Origin: Acidiferrobacteraceae bacterium
Lineage (GTDB): Bacteria > Pseudomonadota > Gammaproteobacteria > Acidiferrobacterales > Acidiferrobacteraceae
Direction: 5' to 3'
Assembly: GCA_027343725.1 (NCBI GenBank)
Contig: DAHWKH010000081.1
Span: forward strand, 1 to 12,523
Length of the DNA: 12,523 nucleotides
Shown here: piece by piece, positions 7,061 through 12,523 of the stretch
Layout: each line of letters starts with the position of its first letter
Numbering within the stretch: the first letter of the stretch is position 1
Position numbers and translations under genes: made by a program
Notes under the pieces: model-generated
The model's database searches: none
What the model was told of the DNA's origin: nothing
The model's input: the letters and a program-made list of their open reading frames with translations, nothing else

Positions 7061-7077
7061 TGCACCAGGACGGGGCA
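7061..7077 (+). promoter_or_regulatory. Putative NtrC-binding site 1 upstream of glnA
   Basis: TGCACC-N5-GGGGCA matches 11 of 12 half-site positions of the NtrC dyad TGCACC-N5-GGTGCA. Its centre (7069) is about 115 nt upstream of the start predicted for the sigma-54-type promoter. This resembles the enhancer position at E. coli glnAp2. It begins 4 nt after the CDF stop codon. Confidence 0.5.
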
Positions 7078-7091
7078 GGTCGGGCGGGGCT

Positions 7092-7108
7092 TGCACAAAA
7101 AGGGGGCG
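7092..7108 (+). promoter_or_regulatory. Putative weaker NtrC-binding site 2 upstream of glnA
   Basis: TGCACA-N5-GGGGCG matches 9 of 12 positions of the NtrC dyad. Its centre is 31 nt from site 1, about three helical turns, the spacing expected for two NtrC dimers on one face of the DNA. Alone it would be unconvincing; the spacing to site 1 raises its value. Confidence 0.3.
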
Positions 7109-7158
7109 GATCGGGGGTCGCGATCGGGCAAAAGGATGGCAAACGCCGTTTTCTCGTG

Positions 7159-7172
7159 GGCATATTTCGTGC
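7159..7172 (+). promoter_or_regulatory. Candidate sigma-54 (-24/-12) promoter of glnA
   Basis: The plus strand shows GGCA, then GTGCA, with exactly 10 nt between the invariant GG (7159-7160) and GC (7171-7172) of the TGGCAC-N5-TTGC consensus. Transcription would start near 7184, leaving a leader of about 52 nt before the glnA ATG at 7236. Flanking matches are good but not perfect (G instead of T before the GG). Sigma-54/NtrC control of glnA is well established in proteobacteria. Confidence 0.55.
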
Positions 7173-7235
7173 AGAATGGCCGCCACAGGCAGCCACGACC
7201 GGGCGCCCCGAATTCACCAGAATCAGGAGAGAGGA

Positions 7236-8642
7236 ATGTCCGCCAATGTACTGAAAATGATCAAGGACAACGACGTCAAGTTCGTCGATTTCCGGTTTAC
7301 CGACACCAAGGGGAAGGAGCAGCACGTCTCGGTGCCCTCGCACACCGTGGACGAGAAACTCTTCGAGGACGGGAAGATGTTCGACGGTTCGTCGATCGCG
7401 GGGGGGAAGGCGATCAACGAGTCGGACATGGTCTTGATGCCCGATGCGGCGAGCGCGGTGCTCGACCCCTTCACCGAGGAGCCGACCCTGCTTTTGCGCT
7501 GCGACGTCCTCGAGCCCACGAGCATGAAGGGTTACGAGCGGGACCCGCGTTCGCTCGCGAAGCGCGCCGAGGCCTATCTGCAGAGCACGGGCGTCGCCGA
7601 CGCCGCGTTTTTCGGCCCGGAGCCGGAATTCTTCATCTTCGATGACGTGCGCTGGAGCGTGGACATGGCGGGCTCCTCCTGTCGTGTCGATTCCGAGGAG
7701 GCCATCTGGAACTCCGGCAAGGATTACGAGGGCGGCAACATGGGCCACCGGCCCGGCGTCAAAGGCGGTTATTTCCCGGTTCCGCCGGTCGATTCCTCGC
7801 AGGACATCCGCAGCGCCATGGTGCTCGCCATGACCGAGATGGGCCTGGTCGTGGAGGCGCATCACCACGAGGTCGCAACCGCCAACCAGAACGAGATCGC
7901 GACCCAGTTCGCGGGCCTCGTGCGCAAGGCCGACGAGCTCCAAATCCTGAAATACTGCGTCCATAACGTCGCCCGCAACCACGGCAAGACCGCGACCTTC
8001 ATGCCCAAGCCCATCGTCGGTGACAACGGTTCGGGCATGCACTGCCACCAGTCGCTGTCCAAGGGCGGCAAGAACCTGTTCACCGGAGACGGCTACGCGG
8101 GATTGAGCGAGCTCGCTCTCTTTTATATCGGCGGAATCATCAAGCACGCCCGGGCCTTGAACGCGATCACCAATCCGCTCACCAACAGCTACAAGCGCCT
8201 GGTGCCCGGGTTCGAGGCGCCCGTCATGCTGGCTTACTCGGCGCGCAACCGTTCGGCCTCGATCCGCGTGCCCTACGTCGCGAACCCCAAGGCGCGGCGC
8301 ATCGAGGTGCGCTTTCCGGACCCGGGCGCGAACCCCTATCTGGCGTTCGCGGCCATGATGATGGCCGGTCTCGACGGCATCCTGAACAAGATCCATCCGG
8401 GCTCCGCCACGGACCACGACCTCTACGAATTGTCACCGAGGGAGGCGAAGCGGATCCCGACCGTCTGCCACTCGCTCGACATGGCGCTCGAGGCCTTGGA
8501 CAAGGACCGCAAGTTCCTGACCGCGGGCGGGGTGTTCACGGATGACGTGATCGATGCCTACATCGGTTTGAAGATGCAGGAAGTGACGCGCTTGCGCATG
8601 ACGACCCATCCCGTGGAGTTCGACATGTACTACAGCGTATAA
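7236..8642 (+). CDS. glnA: Glutamine synthetase, type I
   Basis: Dodecameric cytoplasmic enzyme that makes glutamine from glutamate, ammonia and ATP, the main entry of ammonium into metabolism. It has 468 residues, as expected for GSI-beta. Family blocks seen include FDGSSIAGGKAINESDM (active-site latch region), FGPEPEFFIFD (metal-binding glutamates), KPIVGDNGSGMHCHQSL (ATP/glutamate site) and NSYKRLVPGFEAP. The regulatory tyrosine is at residue 397 (DLYELSP), the same number as the adenylylated Tyr of the E. coli enzyme, so control by GlnE/PII is expected. The ATG at 7236 follows an AGGAG 6 nt upstream. Neighbouring sites suggest NtrC/sigma-54 control. A strong terminator follows 13 nt after the stop, so the gene is monocistronic. 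Confidence 0.98.
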   Translation: MSANVLKMIKDNDVKFVDFRFTDTKGKEQHVSVPSHTVDEKLFEDGKMFDGSSIAGGKAINESDMVLMPDAASAVLDPFTEEPTLLLRCDVLEPTSMKGYERDPRSLAKRAEAYLQSTGVADAAFFGPEPEFFIFDDVRWSVDMAGSSCRVDSEEAIWNSGKDYEGGNMGHRPGVKGGYFPVPPVDSSQDIRSAMVLAMTEMGLVVEAHHHEVATANQNEIATQFAGLVRKADELQILKYCVHNVARNHGKTATFMPKPIVGDNGSGMHCHQSLSKGGKNLFTGDGYAGLSELALFYIGGIIKHARALNAITNPLTNSYKRLVPGFEAPVMLAYSARNRSASIRVPYVANPKARRIEVRFPDPGANPYLAFAAMMMAGLDGILNKIHPGSATDHDLYELSPREAKRIPTVCHSLDMALEALDKDRKFLTAGGVFTDDVIDAYIGLKMQEVTRLRMTTHPVEFDMYYSV

Positions 8643-8655
8643 GGTCGAGAGCGAC

Positions 8656-8692
8656 GCACAAAAAACCCGGGCCTGCCCCGGGTTTTTTGTGC
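8656..8692. terminator. Bidirectional rho-independent terminator after glnA
   Basis: A perfect 16-bp inverted repeat (arms 8656-8671 and 8677-8692, GCACAAAAAACCCGGG and its complement) has a 5-nt loop. The arm carries CCCGGG flanked by six A's and six T's, so both strands give a GC-rich hairpin followed by a U tract. It ends glnA transcription on the plus strand; on the minus strand no gene is present to terminate. Confidence 0.92.
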
Positions 8693-8803
8693 CCGCCGTC
8701 CGCGCGCGGCTCCGAGGATTTCCGCCCAAGGGACGATATGGGGAGGCCGGGGCAGGCCGATAATGGCGGCTCGCCGACAGGGGCGATTACCGACGAGGTG
8801 TGT

Positions 8804-9394
8804 ATGAATCGCGACCAATTGGACGAGTTGTTGTGTGAGGCCATCGAGACGGAACGGGGCGGTGTCATGATTTACGAGACGGCCTTGAGTTGCGCGCAAA
8901 ACGGCGATCTGCGCCGTGAGTGGGAGAAGTATCTCGGGGAGTCACGCAGGCATGAACAGATTTTACGCGACATCTGCACCGAATTCGGTGTCAATGCCGA
9001 ACGCGAGACCGGCGGGCGCAAGATCGTCAAGGGCCTTGCCGAGACCTTGGTGAAGAATATGCAGATAGCGCTCAGTTCGGGCAGCGTGAGCCAAGCGGAG
9101 ATCGTTGCGGCTGAATCCGTGACCACCGCGGAACTCAAGGATCATCTCAACTGGGAATTGATCGGACAGGTGGCGAGCAAGATGGAAGGGCAGGACGCCG
9201 CGATTCTCAAGAAGGCCTACGAAGAGGTCGAGGACCAGGAGGATCGTCACTTCTATCATGCGCGCGGCTGGTCGCGGGAGCTATGGGCGTCTTCGCTCGG
9301 CGTCCCGTCGGTGTTGCCGCCGCCCGAGTACAAGATGAACGTGAAAAGCGGCATGGCGGCCGAGGCCATGCACAGCACCCGCAAACTCATGTAG
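8804..9394 (+). CDS. Ferritin-like (rubrerythrin-type) helical-bundle protein
   Basis: A 196-residue mostly helical protein resembling the ferritin/rubrerythrin diiron fold. Candidate metal ligands are Glu17 in helix 1 (ETERGGVMIYE), the Glu46/His50 region in helix 2 (GESRRHEQIL), Glu104 or Glu110 in helix 3, and Glu146-x-x-His149 in helix 4 (QEDRHFYH). The helix-2 motif reads ExxxH rather than the standard ExxH, so the iron site may be altered. A C-terminal tail of about 40 residues (GWSRELWASSLG, VLPPPEY) lies beyond the bundle; no rubredoxin CxxC module is present. The ATG has GAGG 5 nt upstream. It is monocistronic, between the glnA terminator and a convergent gene. Iron storage, peroxide detoxification or another oxidase role are all possible; specific function unknown. 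Confidence 0.75.
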   Translation: MNRDQLDELLCEAIETERGGVMIYETALSCAQNGDLRREWEKYLGESRRHEQILRDICTEFGVNAERETGGRKIVKGLAETLVKNMQIALSSGSVSQAEIVAAESVTTAELKDHLNWELIGQVASKMEGQDAAILKKAYEEVEDQEDRHFYHARGWSRELWASSLGVPSVLPPPEYKMNVKSGMAAEAMHSTRKLM

Positions 9395-9400
9395 GGATCG

Positions 9401-9433
9401 CGGGAGCGGGTAGGCGGCGCTTGCCCGCTCCCG
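9401..9433. terminator. Hairpin between convergent genes, possible terminator
   Basis: A perfect 10-bp inverted repeat (CGGGAGCGGG at 9401-9410 and its complement at 9424-9433) with a 13-nt loop fills most of the 42-nt gap between the stops of the ferritin-like gene and the lipoprotein gene. There is no clear U tract on either strand, so it may be a rho-assisted or transcript-end-stabilising hairpin rather than a classical terminator. Confidence 0.5.
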
Positions 9434-9436
9434 TCA

Positions 9437-11596
9437 TCACCCAAGTCCCCCGCCCGCGGTCGCCTCCACCAGACCCCCACACGAGCCCGTGGTCGTTGAC
9501 AGCCCGCCGAGCGGCGGGTAGTCGGCGGCCGTAAGGCCGCTTGCAAAGGGCGGAATCGTGAGCGCATCGACCGCCCCCGGACGGGGCGAGGAGCCGAGAC
9601 AGCCGTCGATGACCACGTAGAGGGCCTGGTCGTTGCCGGCTATCGCAAGCCCATAGGCATCCGGGAAGCCCGCGATCGTGGTCTGGTGCTGGAAGCGGGC
9701 GTCCGAGGCCAGGGGCTGCGGGCGTTGGAAGACATCGAGGTCGCCGCTTTCGCTTGCGACATAGAGGCGCCGCCCGAGCGGGCCGATCGCCAGGCCGATG
9801 GTGTCGCCGGCGGTGGTGGCGAGCGTTTGCGTGAGGGTGAGGGCGCCGGTGGCCGCGTCGATGGCATACACCGACACGCCCCCTTGGGCGTTGTCGTCCG
9901 AGACATACAGATGGCGCCCGCTCGGTCCTGCGATCACGGTCCACGCGCCGCCCGCCGCCGCCCCGGGGGCCGTCGACTCGGTCGTCAGGGCCCCGCTTGC
10001 GCCGTTGATCGCAAACACACCCACGGCGCCGGTGTCGAACTCCGAGACGTACAGAAAGCGCCCTGTCGGGTCGACTGTGAGCAACATCGGATAGTTGTCG
10101 CCGCCCGTCGATACCGGATTGCTGCCGAAGGGCGTGAGCGTCGCATGGCTCCCGACGGCGTACCCGTCCACGCTCCCCGCGCAGTTGCCGGCCGCCCCGT
10201 TCTGGTAACAGCTGTTCGCGACGTAGAGGTATCGGCCGGAGGGGTCGGCGGCCACCCCCATGCTGGCCTCGCCCGCCTGCGCCGGGGCGCCCGGCGTGCT
10301 CATGGCCCCCGAGGCGCTGATCGGAATCGCGCTCACGGTCCCGGGCCCCGCCTGTGCCCAGGAGGTGACGTAGAGGCGCGAGCCGTCGGGCGCGAGCGCG
10401 AGCGCGCTTGGGCCCGTGCCGACGGCGACGCGCGCAAGCGGTCCCGTGAGGGCGCCGTTCGCGCCTATGGCATATTGATTGATGGTGCCGGTCGACTGAT
10501 CGACGACATAGAGGCGTTGCGGCTCGATCACCACGCTGACCGGCAGGCTGATCATCGCCCCCGGAGACAAGCGCGTGCGCGCCAGGGCTTGCAGCGCGAC
10601 GTTGCGGCCCGCTGACGGCGCGCGATAAGCCAAGAGGTCATCGCCCGTGGTGTCGGTCACGAAGACGCTCCCGCCGCTTGCGGAGACCGACAGCGCGCCG
10701 GCGGGACCGTGGGTCGCGACGGGCGCCGCCGGGGCCCCGAGGGCGCCGGCGGCCACAGGGAACGTGGCGAGCTCCGAGCCGTCGGATCCCTGTCCGGTGA
10801 CGGCCAGGAGCCGGGGACCGGCCGCGATCGCCTGCGGCGTCATGCCCGCCGGCAGGGCCTGCGACTGGGAGGGCGTGAGGGCGCCGTCCGCTTGCGCGCT
10901 GAAGGCCCGGACATGGCCCGCCGTCAGCGCGTAGAGCGTGCCGCTTGCGCCGCTCGTTGCCGCGATGAGTCGCGGTACGGGGGTTTTGGCGAGGGCCGTG
11001 AAGCGGCCGTTGACCACGCCGTAGCTGTGGATGGCATCCCCCGTCAGCCCGTAGACGAGGCCGCCCGGACCGCTCGCGAGGGCCTGCAGGGTCGCGCGTG
11101 GGGCGAAGCTCGCGGGCGCATCGAGTGTGCCGTCGCTCGCGATGCGATAGCGGGTGAGGGTGTCGTTGCTGGTGTTCAGCGCATAGAGGACGGCCCCGGA
11201 GACCGCGAGCGATGTGATGCCGGATCCGCCGCTCGTCACCGGTGCGCTCAGCCGGACGAGTGTTGCGCGGCGCGCCCGCCAGCGATAGGCGTGCACGTGT
11301 CCGCCGCGCGTGGCGATGTAGACATAGCGCCCGCCGCTTTGGGCGAGCGCCGTGGGCGGCGATTGCGCGGTGAGATGCCGCTCGCCGCGGTCCACGAGCG
11401 CGCCTGTCAGGGGGTCGCGCAGATACCAGCCGACGCTGCGCCGGCCCTCGGCGACCAGCACGAGCGCATTGTGTCCGCCTGAGCCCGCGCCGGGGCCTGC
11501 GGGGCCCGCCGCCGGTCCGCCTCCACCCCCCGTGCCCTGGCACCCGAGCAGCAGCGCACCGAGGAGCGCAAGCGCCATATCCCGTGTCCGTACCAT
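9437..11596 (-). CDS. Large beta-propeller lipoprotein (YVTN/lactonase-like repeats)
   Basis: Predicted lipoprotein of 719 residues with an N-terminal signal MALALLGALLLGC; the lipobox LLGC puts the lipidated cysteine at residue 19. Gln20 follows it, and the absence of Asp at +2 favours the outer membrane. A Gly/Pro/Ala-rich linker (about 20-45) follows. The rest is built of repeats of about 45 residues, each with an [RG]xLYV-type strand and a TGxVxxYxI...GALT strand (for example RRLYVASES, RFLYVSEFD, RHLYVSDDN). I count about 14, enough for two seven-bladed propellers related to the YVTN/6-phosphogluconolactonase fold. Cysteine pairs near the C-terminal half could form periplasmic disulfides. 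The first ATG has a GGGGG run upstream and is preferred to Met7. No catalytic residues recognised; it may bind ligands or proteins rather than be a lactonase. Confidence 0.8.
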   Translation of the reverse strand: MVRTRDMALALLGALLLGCQGTGGGGGPAAGPAGPGAGSGGHNALVLVAEGRRSVGWYLRDPLTGALVDRGERHLTAQSPPTALAQSGGRYVYIATRGGHVHAYRWRARRATLVRLSAPVTSGGSGITSLAVSGAVLYALNTSNDTLTRYRIASDGTLDAPASFAPRATLQALASGPGGLVYGLTGDAIHSYGVVNGRFTALAKTPVPRLIAATSGASGTLYALTAGHVRAFSAQADGALTPSQSQALPAGMTPQAIAAGPRLLAVTGQGSDGSELATFPVAAGALGAPAAPVATHGPAGALSVSASGGSVFVTDTTGDDLLAYRAPSAGRNVALQALARTRLSPGAMISLPVSVVIEPQRLYVVDQSTGTINQYAIGANGALTGPLARVAVGTGPSALALAPDGSRLYVTSWAQAGPGTVSAIPISASGAMSTPGAPAQAGEASMGVAADPSGRYLYVANSCYQNGAAGNCAGSVDGYAVGSHATLTPFGSNPVSTGGDNYPMLLTVDPTGRFLYVSEFDTGAVGVFAINGASGALTTESTAPGAAAGGAWTVIAGPSGRHLYVSDDNAQGGVSVYAIDAATGALTLTQTLATTAGDTIGLAIGPLGRRLYVASESGDLDVFQRPQPLASDARFQHQTTIAGFPDAYGLAIAGNDQALYVVIDGCLGSSPRPGAVDALTIPPFASGLTAADYPPLGGLSTTTGSCGGLVEATAGGGLG

Positions 11597-11824
11597 GATC
11601 GGCCCCCGTTTCCGAAACAGCGTCCTGTGCTGTTATACGGCTCGGGCCGCCGTGCTGTTATCGGGCCCAGGTCGCCCGGACTTAAGTCCCACGGAGGATG
11701 ACGGATGGCGGGCAGAGGGGCGGGATCGGATCGGGGGCCGCGGGCGTGCGCCGACTGTGCGGACGATCCGATGGCGGGCGCGACCGGCGGAATCGGGAGC
11801 GATGCCGGCGATCACGCCGCCGCG
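11597..11824. other. Intergenic region between fnr and the lipoprotein gene
   Basis: This 228-nt stretch has no supported gene. It holds a 10-nt direct repeat GTGCTGTTAT (11627-11636 and 11652-11661), an 11-nt palindrome GTTTC-C-GAAAC (11608-11618) and a 12-nt perfect palindrome GGACTTAAGTCC (11678-11689). A 9-bp inverted repeat ATCGGATCG/CGATCCGAT (11725-11733 and 11764-11772) is also present. No rho-independent terminator for fnr was seen. Confidence 0.6.
11632..11661 (-). promoter_or_regulatory. Candidate promoter of the propeller lipoprotein
   Basis: On the minus strand ATAACA (11656-11661) lies 18 nt before TATAAC (11632-11637), matching 4 of 6 and 5 of 6 positions of the sigma-70 consensus. 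The start would be near 11625, giving a leader of about 28 nt before the ATG. Both boxes fall in the two copies of a direct repeat (ATAACAGCAC on this strand). Confidence 0.35.
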
Positions 11825-12523
11825 TCAGCTGTTCAGCTTATGGCTTTGCAGGCACAAGGCGCGCAGGCGCTTGCGGTCGAGGATCTCCGTTTTGCGTCCC
11901 TCGGTCCGGATCAACCCGTCCTCGCGCAACTTCGAGAACATCCGGCTGACGGTCTCGAGCTTCAGACCGAGGTAGTTGCCGATGTCCTCGCGCGACATCG
12001 GCAGGTGGATCGTGAGCGGCGGTGCGCCACGGGCCTCGAGGCGATCCGAGAGATGCAAAAGGAAAGCCGCGACCTTGAGTTCGGCGGTCATGGTGCCGAG
12101 CACCATCATGAGGCTGTGGTCGGAGGCGATCGCGCCGCTCAAGAGTTTGTGAAACTGATGTTGCAGCCGCGGCAGGTCCGCGAGCAGGCCCTCCAGCCGC
12201 GAGAACGGGATCTCGCAGACCTCGCTGTCCTCGAGCGCGAGCGCGTTGCCCTTGTGATCATCGGTGCTGATGGCGTCCAGCCCCATCAACTCCCCGCTCA
12301 TCGGAAAGGCGGTGATCTGTTCGTGCCCCCCGAAGCTGACCTCGTAGATCTTGAAGAACCCGACGCGTACGGCGGCAAGCGACTGGAATGCGTCGCCGGC
12401 ACGGAACAGGTGTTGCCCGGCCGGCACGAACCGCCGGCGCTTGACGAGGTCGTCGAGCTTGGCCAGTTCTTCGTTATCAAGCCCGAGCGGCAGACAGATC
12501 TCGCGCAGGCTGCAGTTCGAACA
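11825..12523 (-). CDS. fnr: Fnr/Anr-type oxygen-sensing transcriptional regulator, 5' end missing
   Basis: Cytoplasmic Crp/Fnr-family regulator that dimerises and binds DNA when its oxygen-labile 4Fe-4S cluster is intact, switching on low-oxygen metabolism. 232 residues are visible; reading continues upstream of the GTG at 12427 to the window edge, so only about 15-20 residues are missing. The edge begins with CSNCSLREIC, giving the cluster cysteines equivalent to Cys20, Cys23 and Cys29 of E. coli Fnr. The fourth is in EVCEIPF, exactly 102 residues after the first, as for Cys122. The cyclic-nucleotide-like barrel follows (GQHLFRAGD, AFPMSGELMGLDAI). A helix-turn-helix with the DNA-reading ETVSRM block comes next, which predicts recognition of TTGAT-N4-ATCAA. 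Anr or FnrA would be equally fair names. It is transcribed in the same direction as the lipoprotein but 228 nt apart. Confidence 0.95.
   Translation of the reverse strand, partial: CSNCSLREICLPLGLDNEELAKLDDLVKRRRFVPAGQHLFRAGDAFQSLAAVRVGFFKIYEVSFGGHEQITAFPMSGELMGLDAISTDDHKGNALALEDSEVCEIPFSRLEGLLADLPRLQHQFHKLLSGAIASDHSLMMVLGTMTAELKVAAFLLHLSDRLEARGAPPLTIHLPMSREDIGNYLGLKLETVSRMFSKLREDGLIRTEGRKTEILDRKRLRALCLQSHKLNS

Noticed and set aside
5725..7131. Long minus-strand open frame (468 codons) opposite tusA-like and CDF genes
   Set aside because: The composition (many Asp, His, Arg, Gly) is a mirror of the CDF codons; no motif or ribosome-binding site supports it.
7053..8417. Minus-strand open frame (454 codons) opposite glnA
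   Set aside because: It is fully antisense to glnA with no family motif, so a shadow of GC-rich codon use.
9686..10615. Plus-strand open frame (309 codons) opposite the lipoprotein gene
   Set aside because: Its Arg/Gly/Ala-rich sequence lacks domains; the minus-strand frame has a signal peptide and repeats, which is decisive.
11352..11975. Plus-strand open frame (207 codons) spanning the lipoprotein start, the intergenic gap and the fnr end
   Set aside because: It is antisense to two supported genes, with no motif and no plausible ribosome-binding site.
11825..12427. Fnr starting at the GTG 12427
   Set aside because: Reading on upstream gives CSNCSLREIC and the rest of the Fnr N-terminus in the same frame, so that GTG codes an internal valine.

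Overview
The window looks like chromosome from a high-GC Gram-negative bacterium, most likely a gammaproteobacterium. The evidence is a two-subunit glycyl-tRNA synthetase, an LPS-heptose phosphatase, a type I glutamine synthetase with an adenylylation tyrosine and what looks like an NtrC/sigma-54 control region, and an Fnr/Anr-type oxygen sensor with the 4Fe-4S cysteine pattern. A TusA-like sulfur carrier beside a thiolase-type PP-loop enzyme would suit a sulfur-metabolising lineage, but that is only a hint. Nothing indicates a phage, plasmid, insertion sequence, CRISPR array, tRNA or rRNA.

Layout. (1) Positions 1-4414, minus strand: a tightly packed operon glyQ-glyS-mazG-like-gmhB-plsC, read from right to left. 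Junctions overlap by 8, 4 and 4 nt or are separated by 4 nt. It is driven by a likely sigma-70 promoter near 4503-4532. plsC runs off the left edge. (2) Positions 4638-7056, plus strand, divergent from glyQ: a three-gene overlapping operon. It encodes a PP-loop ATPase with MnmA-like cysteines and an NFACT-R-like tail, a TusA-like sulfur carrier, and a CDF metal-efflux protein with an extended cytoplasmic tail. (3) Positions 7057-8692, plus strand: glnA, preceded by two putative NtrC sites and a -24/-12 promoter and closed by a perfect 16-bp bidirectional terminator. (4) Positions 8804-9394, plus strand: a ferritin-like protein. (5) Positions 9437-11596, minus strand: a large secreted lipoprotein with about 14 beta-propeller blades, convergent with the ferritin-like gene. 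(6) Positions 11825-12523, minus strand: fnr/anr, cut by the right edge just upstream of its first cluster cysteine.

How they work together. Block 1 joins translation (glycyl-tRNA charging), nucleotide clean-up, and envelope synthesis (ADP-heptose for LPS, phosphatidic acid). Block 2 is the most unusual part. A sulfur carrier and a predicted RNA-thiolating enzyme are translationally coupled, which suggests a compact sulfur relay to RNA; the metal exporter is a third, less obvious partner. Blocks 3 to 6 are independent units: nitrogen assimilation, possible iron or redox handling, a surface propeller protein of unknown role, and oxygen-responsive regulation. I found no convincing Fnr box (TTGAT-N4-ATCAA) in the intergenic regions.
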